This document shows positions 1-8,307 of a stretch of 22,142 nucleotides of DNA, piece after piece. The DNA comes from Bryobacteraceae bacterium. GTDB taxonomy: Bacteria > Acidobacteriota > Terriglobia > Bryobacterales > Bryobacteraceae. The position numbers and the translations under genes are program-made. The notes below the pieces were generated by a model that saw only the letters and a program-made list of their open reading frames with translations, was not told where the DNA came from and made no database searches. Every line of letters starts with the position of its first letter. The first letter of the stretch is position 1. The stretch is taken from positions 1-22,142 of the forward strand of contig JASHQT010000507.1 in the NCBI GenBank assembly GCA_030039005.1. The letters are read 5' to 3'.

Positions 1-588
1 CGATCCGTACAGCACGATCACGATCTTGCTCTCCAGCTTCCTGGTCTGCGCCAGCGTCAGGATCTCGAATAATTCGTCCAGCGTTCCGAATCCACCCGGA
101 AATATCACCAGCGCCTTGGCCAGGTACGCAAACCAGAACTTGCGCATGAAGAAATAATGGAATTCGAACGCCAGCTCCGGCGTGATGAATGGATTTGGCC
201 GCTGTTCGAACGGCAGCCCGATGTTCAGCCCAATAGTCTTGCCGCCCGCGTCCGCCGCGCCCCGGTTCGCCGCCTCCATGATCCCCGGCCCGCCTCCCGA
301 GCAGATCACGAACCGGTGCGATGAAGATTCCAGCTTGCTGGACCATTCCGTCACCAGCCGCGCTAGCGTCCGCGCATCGCGATAATAGCGGCCCAGCGGC
401 CCTTCTTCGCTGATGCGCGCCGACCCGAAGAACACGATCGTGTCCTGGATCTTTTCGTCGCGAAAGTGCGACAGCGGCTCCAGATACTCGGACAGAATCC
501 GCAGCCCGCGTGCATCGGGACTCTCGAGAAAAGTTTCGTTCAGATAGGCCACCGGCCGGTGGCTGTCGTGGGAATTGCCTTCAATCAT
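1..588 (-). CDS. LOG-family (TIGR00730-like) Rossmann-fold protein, 3' end outside window
   Basis: The first 196 codons are visible; the gene continues past the left edge. Two family signatures are readable: GGGPGIME near residues 98-105 and PGGFGTLDE near 164-172. The second is the PGGxGTxxE motif of the LOG/'lysine decarboxylase-like' family, whose characterised members are cytokinin-nucleotide phosphoribohydrolases; most bacterial members have no proven substrate, so the exact reaction is not assigned. No signal peptide is seen, so it should be cytoplasmic. The ATG at 588 lies inside the end of lpxD and the genes overlap by 8 nt (581-588), which suggests translational coupling. The link to lipid A synthesis is positional only. 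Family assignment is firm, function is not. Confidence 0.88.
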   Translation of the reverse strand, partial: MIEGNSHDSHRPVAYLNETFLESPDARGLRILSEYLEPLSHFRDEKIQDTIVFFGSARISEEGPLGRYYRDARTLARLVTEWSSKLESSSHRFVICSGGGPGIMEAANRGAADAGGKTIGLNIGLPFEQRPNPFITPELAFEFHYFFMRKFWFAYLAKALVIFPGGFGTLDELFEILTLAQTRKLESKIVIVLYGS

Positions 589-1636
589 GGGACGGGCTGG
601 GGGCGCCTTCGAGCGCCTCCAAACGCTTCTCCAATTGTCTCACTGTCTTCAACAACTCAGGCAGTTTCGGGAAAGCCGTGATCGCCCGCAGCCATTCGCG
701 CGCATCGAACGCCGGCGACCCCGACATCACCGCTCCCGCCTCCACGTCGCCCCCGATCCCGCTCTGCGCGTAAATCACCGCATCATCGTGAATCGTCAAA
801 TGCCCGGAAATCCCTACTTGCCCCGCCAGCAACACGTTTTTTTCGAGAATCGATCCGCCGGCCAGCCCCGTCTGCGCGCAAATGATGTTGTCCTCGCCCA
901 CCACGCACCCGTGCCCCACCTGCACCAGGCTGTCGATCTTGGCGCCGCGCTTCACCCGTGTCTCGCCCACCGAAGCCCGGTCCACCGAGGTGAGCGACTG
1001 GATCTCCACATCGTCCTCGATCACCGCGACCCCCGACTGCACAATCTTGAAGTGCGTGCCCTCCCGCGTCTTCGCGAACCCGTAGCCGTCCGCCCCCACC
1101 ACCACTCCGTTTTGCAGGATCACCCGGTCGCCGATGCGGCAGAACTCCCGCACCACGGCATGCGAATGCGCGCAGAAATCATCGCCGATTTGGGCGCCTT
1201 CGTAAATTACGACGTGCGGATGCAAAACCGCATTCTTCCCGATGGTCACACGCTCGCCCACCACGGCAAACGCCCCGATCGAAGCTCCCTCGCCGATCCG
1301 CGCCGTCGCAGCAATGGAAGCCTGCGGATGAATGCCCGGTTTCGGCCGCGGTGGTTGATAAAACAACGCCAGCGCCCGCGCGAAGTCGTGGTACGGATTG
1401 GCCGAAATCAGGCTCGCCGGCCCCGGCTGTTTCAGCGCCTGCTTCACCAGGATCGCTCCAGCGCGCGTCTCCTTCACCTTGAGCGCGTATTTCGGATTGG
1501 CCAGGAAGGTCAATTCAGTCGGCCCCGCCCGCTCCACCCCCGCCACGCCCGTGATCTCCAGCTCCGGGTCGCCATCCAGCTCGCAGCCGAGTTTCGACGC
1601 CAACTCGCCCAGGCGAATCCGCTGAATCGTATTCAT
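581..1636 (-). CDS. lpxD: UDP-3-O-acylglucosamine N-acyltransferase LpxD
   Basis: LpxD adds the second, N-linked hydroxyacyl chain from acyl-ACP to UDP-3-O-acyl-glucosamine in lipid A synthesis, in the cytoplasm. The 351-aa product has the usual layout: an N-terminal uridine-binding domain starting IRLGELASKLG, then from about residue 103 a left-handed beta helix of hexapeptide repeats (IGEGAS, IGAFAV, IGKNAV), then a C-terminal helical tail. The likely catalytic His is His242 in VGHGCVVG, and NGVVVGADGYGFAK is the conserved acyl/pantetheine-side region. The family's usual TTIDRG stretch reads TSVDRAS here. The start is uncertain: ATG at 1636 gives the normal length, while in-frame starts at 1651 and 1705 add residues without a better ribosome site. 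Overlaps the downstream LOG gene by 8 nt. Confidence 0.93.
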   Translation of the reverse strand: MNTIQRIRLGELASKLGCELDGDPELEITGVAGVERAGPTELTFLANPKYALKVKETRAGAILVKQALKQPGPASLISANPYHDFARALALFYQPPRPKPGIHPQASIAATARIGEGASIGAFAVVGERVTIGKNAVLHPHVVIYEGAQIGDDFCAHSHAVVREFCRIGDRVILQNGVVVGADGYGFAKTREGTHFKIVQSGVAVIEDDVEIQSLTSVDRASVGETRVKRGAKIDSLVQVGHGCVVGEDNIICAQTGLAGGSILEKNVLLAGQVGISGHLTIHDDAVIYAQSGIGGDVEAGAVMSGSPAFDAREWLRAITAFPKLPELLKTVRQLEKRLEALEGAPSPSHD

Positions 1637-1764
1637 AATGGTTGGCTTCATTGTATCCGCGCAAACCCAACTCAGCTGCACCACCGCCTTGACGCCATCG
1701 CCCATCGCTGGCCTCGAACGGGGTCTTGCAACAGGTATAGTTAGGCGGAGGTTGACTCAAACAC

Positions 1765-2364
1765 ATGTATTCCGTGGTCGCAGCATCTCAACGGCAGATC
1801 CTCGATTTAATCAGTGCCGACGAATTGAAGGAGTACGAGTGGCTTTGCGAGAATCCAGGGCTGGCGCGCGCCAACCAATACCAGCAGCGATACAGGAGCT
1901 TCTGGGGCATGAATCGCGCCAGCAGCGCCTTTTGCAGGAGGTACTTCGAGATCCTAGAGGCGGGGACGACCGGGGACCTACCCGGCTTACTCCGGGAGCT
2001 GGAAAATCCGTCAATGCGCCGCAACGGGACGCCAACCGTTCAGTTCTCGTTTGCGACAAAGCTTCTTCACACCCGCAACGCCCAGCTTCCACTCTACGAC
2101 TCGCGCGTGGCCCGGTTTTTCCTGTTCGAGCCGCCCTCTGGAGGCGACCGAATGCCTAGGCTTATCGCTTTCTATCGGTTCCTGGCGAGCGAATACGCCC
2201 GGATTATCAACGGCGGCCATCTGGCAGACGCGATCAGTGCGTTTCGCCAGCGATTCAAGCCCCTGCAACACCGTGACGAGAAGATCATCGATTGGCTTAT
2301 CTGGGCGTTTGTGGGTCTCGCGGATGATGGAGCGCTGCTGGAACGGCGGATTGCGTTTAAGTGA
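1765..2364 (+). CDS. Hypothetical protein, 199 aa, unknown function
   Basis: I do not recognise this family. The product is mostly helical in appearance, with no signal peptide or membrane segment. A distinctive stretch lies at about residues 95-115 (SFATKLLHT followed by LPLYDSRV), which looks like a conserved core around a His and an Asp and recalls small uncharacterised bacterial proteins; I would not assign an enzyme from it. The ATG at 1765 is preceded by GGCGGAGG about 15 nt upstream, a rather long spacing. The gene is divergent from lpxD across a 128-nt spacer and is followed by the separate dnaK promoter, so it appears monocistronic. Coding looks real because the frame is open over 200 codons with GC-rich codon use like its neighbours. 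Confidence 0.7.
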   Translation: MYSVVAASQRQILDLISADELKEYEWLCENPGLARANQYQQRYRSFWGMNRASSAFCRRYFEILEAGTTGDLPGLLRELENPSMRRNGTPTVQFSFATKLLHTRNAQLPLYDSRVARFFLFEPPSGGDRMPRLIAFYRFLASEYARIINGGHLADAISAFRQRFKPLQHRDEKIIDWLIWAFVGLADDGALLERRIAFK

Positions 2365-2403
2365 AGGCCGCTTGTTTGATCAGCAGCAAACCTTGTCCGC
2401 CCC

Positions 2404-2422
2404 CGGCGAAAAAATATCGCCG
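2404..2422 (+). other. Small A-rich-loop hairpin downstream of the 199-aa gene
   Basis: CGGCGA (2404-2409) and TCGCCG (2417-2422) form a 6-bp stem around an A-rich 7-nt loop, 40 nt after the stop at 2364. There is no T tract, so it is at best a weak terminator. Nothing else was found in the gap between 2364 and the dnaK promoter. Confidence 0.25.
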
Positions 2423-2473
2423 CACCCACCACACTCCCTCCCACCTCCAATGTGGTGAGACCCTGCAAACATA

Positions 2474-2494
2474 CTTGACAACAACACACTAAAG
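2474..2494 (+). promoter_or_regulatory. HAIR-like operator for HspR
   Basis: The HspR operator (HAIR) consensus from actinobacteria is CTTGAGT-N7-ACTCAAG. Here CTTGACA (2474-2480), a 7-nt spacer, and ACTAAAG (2488-2494) match it at 11 of 14 half-site positions with exactly the right spacing. The left half-site contains the -35 hexamer, so a bound repressor would block RNA polymerase. The third gene of the operon encodes an HspR-like MerR protein, which makes autorepression likely. The match is read by eye; binding is inferred. Confidence 0.65.
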
Positions 2495-2503
2495 TTTGAT
2501 AAT
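2475..2503 (+). promoter_or_regulatory. Sigma-70-type promoter of the dnaK operon
   Basis: TTGACA at 2475-2480 is a perfect -35 box. It is followed by a 17-nt spacer and GATAAT at 2498-2503, one base from the TATAAT consensus. This is the strongest promoter match I saw in the window. Transcription would start near 2510, leaving a leader of about 45 nt that includes GGAGGA at 2539-2544. No CIRCE inverted repeat is present, which fits control by HspR rather than HrcA. Confidence 0.8.
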
Positions 2504-2555
2504 GGTCTCAGGCTAAATAACCACCCGGACTCGTAGCCGGAGGATTGAGGGAAGA

Positions 2556-4469
2556 ATGAGTAAAATCATAGGTATAGACTTGGGAACGACCAACTCCGTC
2601 GTGGCCGTTATGGAAGCTGGCCAGGCCGTCGTCATTCCCAATCAGGAGGGGGGCCGGACTACGCCGTCCGTCGTCGCTTTCACCAAGAGTGGAGAGCGGC
2701 TGGTGGGCCAGGTGGCGAAGCGCCAGGCCGTCACCAACCCCGAAAACACGATTTATTCGATCAAGCGCTTCATGGGCCGCCGCTTCAACGAAGTGAGCGA
2801 AGAGATGAAGCTGGTTCCGTATAAAGTCGTCGCCGGCGAGAACGGCGACGCCCGCGTCGAGATCAACGGCAAGCGCTATTCGCCGCCCGAGATTTCCGCG
2901 ATGATTCTCACCAAATTGAAGGAAGCCGCCGAGGCGTATCTCGGCGAGAAGGTCACCAAGGCCGTCATCACGGTCCCGGCCTACTTCAACGATTCCCAGC
3001 GCCAGGCCACCAAGGACGCCGGCCAAATCGCCGGCCTGGAGGTGATGCGCATCATCAACGAGCCCACGGCGGCCGCGCTCGCCTACGGGCTCGACAAGAA
3101 GAAAAACGAAGAGATCGCCGTGTATGACTTCGGTGGCGGCACGTTCGACATCTCCATCCTGGAAGTCGGCGACGGCGTCGTCGAAGTGAAGTCCACCAAC
3201 GGCGACACCCACCTGGGCGGCGATAACATCGATCAAAGGATCATCGACTGGCTGGTGCAGGAGTTCAAGAAAGAAACCGGCGTCGACGTGTCCCGTGACC
3301 AGATGGCCTTGCAGCGCCTCAAGGAAGCCGCCGAGAAGGCCAAAATCGAGCTGTCCACGGTGCTCGAAACCGAGATCAATTTGCCGTTCCTCACGGCAGA
3401 CGCGAGCGGTCCCAAGCACATGAACGTGAAGTTGACCCGCGCGCGCCTCGAGCAGATGACCGCCGACATTCTCGATCGCGCCTCGGGTCCGTGCCGGCAG
3501 GCGCTGTCCGATGCCAGCATGACACCGGCCCAGATCGATGAAGTAGTGCTGGTGGGCGGTTCCACGCGCATCCCCAAGGTCCAACAGCAGGTCCGCGACC
3601 TGTTCGCAAAGGAGCCCAACAAAAGCGTCAACCCCGACGAAGTGGTCGCGGTGGGCGCGGCGGTGCAGGGCGGCGTCCTGGGCGGCGAAGTGAAGGACGT
3701 GCTGCTGCTCGACGTGACGCCGCTGTCGCTCGGCATCGAGACCTTGGGCGGCGTGTTCACGCGGCTGATCGAGCGCAATACCACCATCCCCACGCGCAAG
3801 AGCGAAGTCTTTTCCACGGCTTCCGACAGCCAGACCTCGGTCGAAATCAAGGTCTACCAGGGCGAGCGCGCCATGGCGGCCGACAACAAAATGCTCGGAG
3901 TGTTCCAATTGGTCGGCATCCCGCCGGCCCCGCGCGGGATTCCGCAGGTCGAGGTCACCTTCGACATCGACGCCAACGGAATTCTGAACGTCACGGCCAA
4001 GGACAAGGCGACGAATAACGAGCAGAAGATCACGATCACGTCTTCTTCGGGCCTGAGCAAGGACGAAGTGGAGAAGATGGCGCGCGACGCCGAGTCGCAC
4101 TCTTCGGAAGACCGCAAGAAGAAGGAAGAAATCGAGTCCCGCAACCGGGCCGACGCGATGGTCTACAACATCGAGAAGATGTTGAAGGAGCATCGCGACA
4201 AAGTCAGCGCCGACGACGCCAAAGCGGTGGAGGACGCGCTCGCCGAGACCAAGAAAGCCATGCAGGAAGGCGGCATCGATCGCATCAACCAGGCCACTTC
4301 CAAGCTCGAAACCGCCAGCCACAAACTGGCCGAGGCCATGTATAAAGCCTCCAGCCAGCCGCCTGGCGGCACTCCCCCATCGGCCGATAACGGCGCGACC
4401 GGCGGTGAGTCCAAGCCGAAAGACAACGTCGTGGACGCCGAATTCGTCGACGTCGACGACAAAAAGTAA
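2556..4469 (+). CDS. dnaK: Molecular chaperone DnaK (Hsp70)
   Basis: Full-length 637-aa Hsp70: an ATP-driven cytoplasmic chaperone that binds exposed hydrophobic segments, stimulated by DnaJ and reset by GrpE. The N-terminal ATPase begins [14 protein letters not shown], and [12 protein letters not shown] and [16 protein letters not shown] are the phosphate-binding and hinge signatures. The interdomain linker and start of the substrate domain read [16 protein letters not shown] helical lid rich in K and E follows, and the tail ends [13 protein letters not shown], the bacterial DnaK C-terminal type. ATG 2556 is preceded by GAGGGAAG and GGAGGA. It is the first gene of dnaK-dnaJ-hspR, under the promoter and HAIR-like site at 2474-2503. 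grpE is not adjacent. Confidence 0.98.
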   Translation: MSKIIGIDLGTTNSVVAVMEAGQAVVIPNQEGGRTTPSVVAFTKSGERLVGQVAKRQAVTNPENTIYSIKRFMGRRFNEVSEEMKLVPYKVVAGENGDARVEINGKRYSPPEISAMILTKLKEAAEAYLGEKVTKAVITVPAYFNDSQRQATKDAGQIAGLEVMRIINEPTAAALAYGLDKKKNEEIAVYDFGGGTFDISILEVGDGVVEVKSTNGDTHLGGDNIDQRIIDWLVQEFKKETGVDVSRDQMALQRLKEAAEKAKIELSTVLETEINLPFLTADASGPKHMNVKLTRARLEQMTADILDRASGPCRQALSDASMTPAQIDEVVLVGGSTRIPKVQQQVRDLFAKEPNKSVNPDEVVAVGAAVQGGVLGGEVKDVLLLDVTPLSLGIETLGGVFTRLIERNTTIPTRKSEVFSTASDSQTSVEIKVYQGERAMAADNKMLGVFQLVGIPPAPRGIPQVEVTFDIDANGILNVTAKDKATNNEQKITITSSSGLSKDEVEKMARDAESHSSEDRKKKEEIESRNRADAMVYNIEKMLKEHRDKVSADDAKAVEDALAETKKAMQEGGIDRINQATSKLETASHKLAEAMYKASSQPPGGTPPSADNGATGGESKPKDNVVDAEFVDVDDKK

Positions 4470-4485
4470 CTAATTTGTGTTGTGT

Positions 4486-4507
4486 GGGGCACGCACGTGC
4501 GTGCCCC
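4486..4507. repeat. 22-bp perfect palindrome between dnaK and dnaJ
   Basis: An 11-bp arm GGGGCACGCAC is followed directly by its reverse complement, making a perfect self-complementary 22-mer in the 54-nt dnaK-dnaJ spacer. As RNA it would fold into a strong GC-rich stem; there is no T tract, so it is not a standard terminator. It could act as a processing or stability element that lowers dnaJ-hspR relative to dnaK, or be a copy of a dispersed intergenic repeat. The TGTGGGGC at its left edge also occurs in the hairpin at 19314-19361. Confidence 0.75.
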
Positions 4508-4523
4508 GAGTTAGAGAACAGCT

Positions 4524-5708
4524 ATGCCAGCCGCAAGCAAACAGGACTATTACGAAACGCTCGGCGTATCTCGCACCGCCAAAGAAGACGAGATCCGCAA
4601 GACGTACCGCAAGCTGGCGCGCAAATACCATCCGGATCTGAACCCCGGGGACAAGGCCGCCGAAGAACGCTTCAAGAAAGTCCAAGAAGCCTACGACGTT
4701 CTGAGCGATCCGAAAAAGCGGCAAGTCTACGATCAGTACGGTTTTTATTCCGACAACATTCCGCCGGGCGGTCCGGGCGCCGGCCCCGGTGCGGGCGCCG
4801 CTGAGCCCGGCATGGGTTTCGGAGGATTCGATTTCTCCGAATACATGCAGAACGGCGGAGCGGGTCATCAGGGTCCGGGCGCTGGGGCTGGCACGGGTGC
4901 ATTCCGCGATATCTTCAGTCAGTTCTTCGGCGGCAAGCGCGGTGAGGCTGCGGCCGCGGGTCCGGAAAAAGGCTCGGATCTCGAATACGGTCTCGATATC
5001 GACTTCTGGCAGGCCATCCGCGGCACCCAGGTGCGCCTGAACATCGCGCGCCAGGAAACCTGCGGGACCTGCAACGGCAGCGGCACAGCCGGCGGCTCTT
5101 CCACGGTTTGTCCGGAATGCGACGGCACCGGCAACGTGACACAAATGGCGGGCGCCATGAAGTTCTCGCTCACCTGCCCGCGCTGCGACGGCAAAGGACG
5201 TCTGCGCAACGTCTGCCCCACCTGCCACGGCGACGGGCGATTGTCCCATTCGGAAATGGTCGATGTGCGCATTCCACCGGGCGCGCAGTCTGGATCGCGC
5301 CTGCGCGTGGCGGGCAAAGGCAATGCCGGCCGCATGGGTGGCGCAGCGGGCGATCTCTACATCACCGTTCGCGTCGAGCCACATGCGTTTTTTGAGCGCG
5401 AAGGCGACGACATCCACATTCAGGTTCCGGTCACCGTTTCCGAAGCGGGGCTTGGCGCGAAGATCGAAGTCCCCACCATCGACGGCCGCGCGTTGCTCAA
5501 AGTCCCGCAAGGCACCCAAAACGGGCAGAAGTTCCGGCTGCGCGAAAAAGGCGTAATGAACTCGCGCAAGAACCAGCGCGGCGATGAGATCGTCGAAGTG
5601 GTGATCCAGGCGCCCAAGGCCCAGGACGAACGCACGCGCGAGCTGCTGCGCGAGCTGTCGCAGGTAAACACCGAAGATCCGCGCAAGGACATTTGGAGCA
5701 AGGTATGA
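4524..5708 (+). CDS. dnaJ: Type I (class A) co-chaperone DnaJ (Hsp40)
   Basis: The 394-aa protein stimulates DnaK's ATPase and delivers clients. The J domain spans about residues 7-72 with the essential HPD at 36-38. A long Gly/Ala/Pro-rich linker runs from about 80 to 145. The zinc-binding region has four CxxCxGxG repeats beginning at Cys180, Cys196, Cys218 and Cys231 ([32 protein letters not shown]), so it is a complete class A protein. The C-terminal substrate domains follow ([26 protein letters not shown]). The gene lies 54 nt after dnaK across a perfect palindrome, and its TGA overlaps the hspR ATG as ATGA (5705-5708), so dnaJ and hspR are probably translationally coupled. Confidence 0.97.
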   Translation: MPAASKQDYYETLGVSRTAKEDEIRKTYRKLARKYHPDLNPGDKAAEERFKKVQEAYDVLSDPKKRQVYDQYGFYSDNIPPGGPGAGPGAGAAEPGMGFGGFDFSEYMQNGGAGHQGPGAGAGTGAFRDIFSQFFGGKRGEAAAAGPEKGSDLEYGLDIDFWQAIRGTQVRLNIARQETCGTCNGSGTAGGSSTVCPECDGTGNVTQMAGAMKFSLTCPRCDGKGRLRNVCPTCHGDGRLSHSEMVDVRIPPGAQSGSRLRVAGKGNAGRMGGAAGDLYITVRVEPHAFFEREGDDIHIQVPVTVSEAGLGAKIEVPTIDGRALLKVPQGTQNGQKFRLREKGVMNSRKNQRGDEIVEVVIQAPKAQDERTRELLRELSQVNTEDPRKDIWSKV

Positions 5709-6124
5709 CCAAATCGCGATCCAGAGCCGCGTACATGATCTCGGCCGTCGCCGAGCAATACCAGATTCATCCCCAAACCTTGCGCCTCTACGAGCGCGAA
5801 GGATTGCTCACACCCTCCCGCAGCGAAGGCAACACGCGCCTTTACACCGACGACGATCTGGAGCGCCTGGAAGTAATCTTAAAGCTGACGCGCGACCTCG
5901 GCGTCAACCTCGCCGGCGTCGAGATCATTTTGAACATGCGCGAAAAAATGGCCGCCATGCAGGGTCAGATCGAGGAATTCGTCGCCACGCTCAATCAGGA
6001 GTTCGCGCACCAAGCCCGCCGTCAGCCGCCCGTGGAATCCAAGCGTTCTCTGATTCCGGTGGTCCAGATGCGCTCGCCTGCCGTGGTCGAAATCCCGAAG
6101 AAAAAACGGCCCAAGACCAATTAG
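5705..6124 (+). CDS. hspR: HspR-like MerR-family heat-shock repressor
   Basis: A 139-aa MerR-family regulator. The N-terminal winged helix reads [23 protein letters not shown]..., followed by [23 protein letters not shown], the HspR form of the MerR motif. A short coiled segment follows (about 70-105) and then a basic tail ending KKKRPKTN. In actinobacteria HspR represses its own dnaK operon by binding HAIR sites with DnaK as co-repressor; the third-gene position here and the HAIR-like site at 2474-2494 support the same role. I chose the ATG at 5705, which overlaps the dnaJ stop and has GGAG 7 nt upstream, over an in-frame ATG at 5693. Its last 4 nt overlap the convergent membrane-protein gene. 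Confidence 0.88.
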   Translation: MTKSRSRAAYMISAVAEQYQIHPQTLRLYEREGLLTPSRSEGNTRLYTDDDLERLEVILKLTRDLGVNLAGVEIILNMREKMAAMQGQIEEFVATLNQEFAHQARRQPPVESKRSLIPVVQMRSPAVVEIPKKKRPKTN

Positions 6125-7515
6125 CGCATGGCGTGAAACACGAACTCGTGTTTTTCGTCTTTGAACCGCACCAGTTCAGCGGGCCGCTCGTGCGCCGCAA
6201 GCCATTGCCGGCCTTCCGCATTTTCGTCGAGTAATTCATACGCCGTCTGTTCCACCCACAGGGGTTTTTCGTTGCCCCGCGCGTACGCCAAGTCGTAATT
6301 CATCTGGTTTAAGTCCGGGTTGTCCAAGCCGATCCAGGATGCTTGCTGGTTAAAATAACTAATGGTCCATAAATCCGGATGAAAGCGATGGAACATGATC
6401 GCGCTGCCTCCGGGCCACGCAGCGTGCTCGGCGAGCGCGAAGCGCAGGGGCACGTTGAACTCCGTGCGCGATTCCGGATAAATCAGAAACGCGAAATTCC
6501 ACAGCAGGACTACGCCTACAAAAAGACCGCCGGCGCGGGTTGCCTCGGGCGCGAGCAGCACGATCAGCGGCGCGAGGTAAAACAAACGATAGAAAGTGTT
6601 CTGCGGCATCCACAAGAACAGGAACGCAACATACACCGCGATCCAGCAGATCAGCGCCCGCGGCGCCGAAATCGATTTCCACGGGAAAGCTCGCGATGCA
6701 TAAAACACGAAACCAGCCGCTGCGGCTGCGAGCAGCACGCACACGGCGATCGACAACGGATTGGGAACCAGATCGGGCCAGCGGCCCCCGAAAACGAGGC
6801 GCACGGTTCCGCGCAACGTGTAGCCGAGATCCTTCAGCGGATTGAATGAGAACGCCGAGTCGGCCGAATGCGACGTGATCCAGCGCCAAAAACTCTGGCC
6901 GGGATTCGCCGCTTCATAAGCCCACGCATAAGCGATCGCTACCGGGGCCAAGGCGGCGGTCAAATAGGTCAGCAGCAGCGCGCGATGTTTCCAAAGCAAG
7001 ATCAATCCGACCGGCAGAAACAAGATTGCCAGTTCATGAAACAGCATGGCGCCCGCAGTAGCCAGTCCCGCCAGCCACACCCATCGCGGGCTTCCGATCA
7101 GAGCATAGGCGCACAACAGCAGAAAGATCGCCGGAACATAGGCATTGGCGTCGCTCGCGAATTTCCACCAGGTGGCCGAAAATCCGAAGATCCACGCCGC
7201 GATCAGGCTGCGCCCGTTCGTCCATCCCTTGCCCCGAAGGATCTTAAACAACAAGATCACCGCCGACCCGGCCAGCAGGCAATTGGCGACTTGCATCAGA
7301 TACAGCGCGCGGACCGGAAAACCCATGGCATCGAAGGCGTCGTAGAGCCATGCGCCGCACAGCTCGTAGATCAGGTGATTCGGTTGAGCGAGCGCGGAGA
7401 GCGGAAGGTTCTTCTCGATCTCAATGGCGAATCGGACGCCGTCCCAATAGTAATTCCGTGTGGGAAACGCCAGGTACAGCGCCAGGGGGGCGAGGAGCAG
7501 TGCACGGGAGAGCAA
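6121..7515 (-). CDS. Polytopic membrane protein, GT-C-like (putative glycosyltransferase)
   Basis: A 464-aa protein with a hydrophobic N-terminal segment, a short loop with YYWDG (residues 22-26), about nine or ten further membrane spans to about residue 345, and a C-terminal soluble part of about 115 residues. An acidic residue in the first outer loop and this topology are typical of GT-C/ArnT/PMT-like polyprenyl-phosphate-sugar transferases, so envelope glycosylation is a reasonable guess but not proven. No ATG fits: the start used is TTG at 7515, preceded by CTGGGG, and the next in-frame ATG would remove conserved-looking membrane segments. It begins 22 nt after the lipoprotein gene and is likely co-transcribed. 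The stop overlaps the end of hspR by 4 nt. Confidence 0.72.
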   Translation of the reverse strand: MLSRALLLAPLALYLAFPTRNYYWDGVRFAIEIEKNLPLSALAQPNHLIYELCGAWLYDAFDAMGFPVRALYLMQVANCLLAGSAVILLFKILRGKGWTNGRSLIAAWIFGFSATWWKFASDANAYVPAIFLLLCAYALIGSPRWVWLAGLATAGAMLFHELAILFLPVGLILLWKHRALLLTYLTAALAPVAIAYAWAYEAANPGQSFWRWITSHSADSAFSFNPLKDLGYTLRGTVRLVFGGRWPDLVPNPLSIAVCVLLAAAAAGFVFYASRAFPWKSISAPRALICWIAVYVAFLFLWMPQNTFYRLFYLAPLIVLLAPEATRAGGLFVGVVLLWNFAFLIYPESRTEFNVPLRFALAEHAAWPGGSAIMFHRFHPDLWTISYFNQQASWIGLDNPDLNQMNYDLAYARGNEKPLWVEQTAYELLDENAEGRQWLAAHERPAELVRFKDEKHEFVFHAMR

Positions 7516-7537
7516 GCCCCAGTTTAGTGCATGGGCT

Positions 7538-8158
7538 TTAGTGCATGATTTGGAGCAGCTTACCGGTGGTACCGTCCACGAACGCCGAATAGTCGCTGGT
7601 GGCCACCGAATCGCCCCAAATCACGCGCCAGGTCACGTCCGGGAATCGCCGCGTCTGCGCCATCAGGAACATCACCGGCTTCGCGGGATTCTTCTTGAGA
7701 TATTCCGCGCTCTTTTCCGCCGCAGTCTTATAAGCTTCGTCGGAATCTACTTTGATCGCCGCGATCAGAAAGGGAACCTCATCGCTGCGCGGCGAGTAGT
7801 CCTCTTCGATGCCGCCAAAAACGCCCTCATGCAGGCCGCCGTCCGATTCAACGGATGAATAGGTGTACGTTTTGGCTTTCCCGCGCGAAGCAGACACAAA
7901 GATGACCTGCCAGGCTCCGGCCTTTCCCGGCTCAGCCTTCACCTGCGCCAGATTGACGCTGCGGATCTCGAGCGGCTGTGCATCCGGAGCCCAGCCCCGC
8001 GCCTGCGGGTACATTTGTTGGAAGGCCTCCCGCCCTGTCAGCGCGACGGGAGCTTTCGGAACAGGCTTCTCTTCAGGGGGTTTGGGAGCATCGGAGCAGG
8101 AGGAGAGAGTAATCAGCAGTGGGCAGATCCACACAAAAGAGAGAAACGATCGCATCAC
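7538..8158 (-). CDS. Predicted lipoprotein of unknown function
   Basis: A 206-aa exported protein. The N terminus has a basic start, a hydrophobic core and a lipobox LSSC with the acylated Cys at residue 21, followed by a Pro/Lys-rich tether (about 25-38). The mature part contains two similar regions with a basic and aromatic pattern: WQVIFVSASRGKAKTYTYSSVESDGG and the C-terminal VTWRVIWGDSVATSDYSAFVDGTTGKLL. The second resembles a PepSY-type hairpin, a family of periplasmic inhibitory or binding domains; this is a weak suggestion. It probably sits in the outer or inner membrane facing the periplasm. The start could be either of two consecutive ATG codons (8158 or 8155); no clear ribosome site precedes them. 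Upstream of and likely in one transcript with the GT-C-like gene. Confidence 0.75.
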   Translation of the reverse strand: MMRSFLSFVWICPLLITLSSCSDAPKPPEEKPVPKAPVALTGREAFQQMYPQARGWAPDAQPLEIRSVNLAQVKAEPGKAGAWQVIFVSASRGKAKTYTYSSVESDGGLHEGVFGGIEEDYSPRSDEVPFLIAAIKVDSDEAYKTAAEKSAEYLKKNPAKPVMFLMAQTRRFPDVTWRVIWGDSVATSDYSAFVDGTTGKLLQIMH

Positions 8159-8226
8159 TCATATTGTGGCGTGATCAGCGGTGACGATGCCACGAGTTAG
8201 TGCTGGAACTCGATGGGGTCAAACCG

Positions 8227-8246
8227 ACAGTACTCGGCAGTACTGT
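8227..8246. promoter_or_regulatory. Perfect inverted repeat, possible operator, in a divergent intergenic region
   Basis: ACAGTACT (8227-8234) and AGTACTGT (8239-8246) are exact reverse complements separated by CGGC. The repeat lies between the divergent lipoprotein gene (start 8158) and the hybrid kinase gene (start 8308), 81 nt upstream of the latter. Its symmetry, 8-bp arms and position fit a dimeric regulator site; I cannot name the regulator. A nearby direct repeat of TTGTCCG (8263-8269 and 8272-8278) lies between it and the kinase start. Confidence 0.5.
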
Positions 8247-8307
8247 TCTAGCCCAAAGTACCTTGTCCGATTTGTCCGCTACAGTTAAGACTGTTAATTG
8301 AAAAAGC

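Noticed and set aside
575..1744. Long open plus-strand frame opposite lpxD
   Set aside because: Arg/His-rich product typical of an antisense frame in GC-rich coding DNA; lpxD on the minus strand is certain.
2404..2422. Rho-independent terminator after the 199-aa gene
   Set aside because: Stem is only 6 bp and there is no T tract, so it is listed only as a weak hairpin.
2365..2555. CIRCE element (HrcA operator) before dnaK
   Set aside because: No TTAGCACTC inverted repeat is present; the HAIR-like site explains control better.
2508..4322. 604-codon minus-strand frame opposite dnaK
   Set aside because: It mirrors the dnaK codon pattern and has no ribosome site or family resemblance.
4470..5519. 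349-codon minus-strand frame opposite dnaJ
   Set aside because: Antisense to a complete dnaJ; no recognisable protein features.
8227..8246. LexA (SOS) box
   Set aside because: The repeat is symmetric but does not fit the CTGT-N8-ACAG arrangement, and neither flanking gene is a DNA-damage gene.
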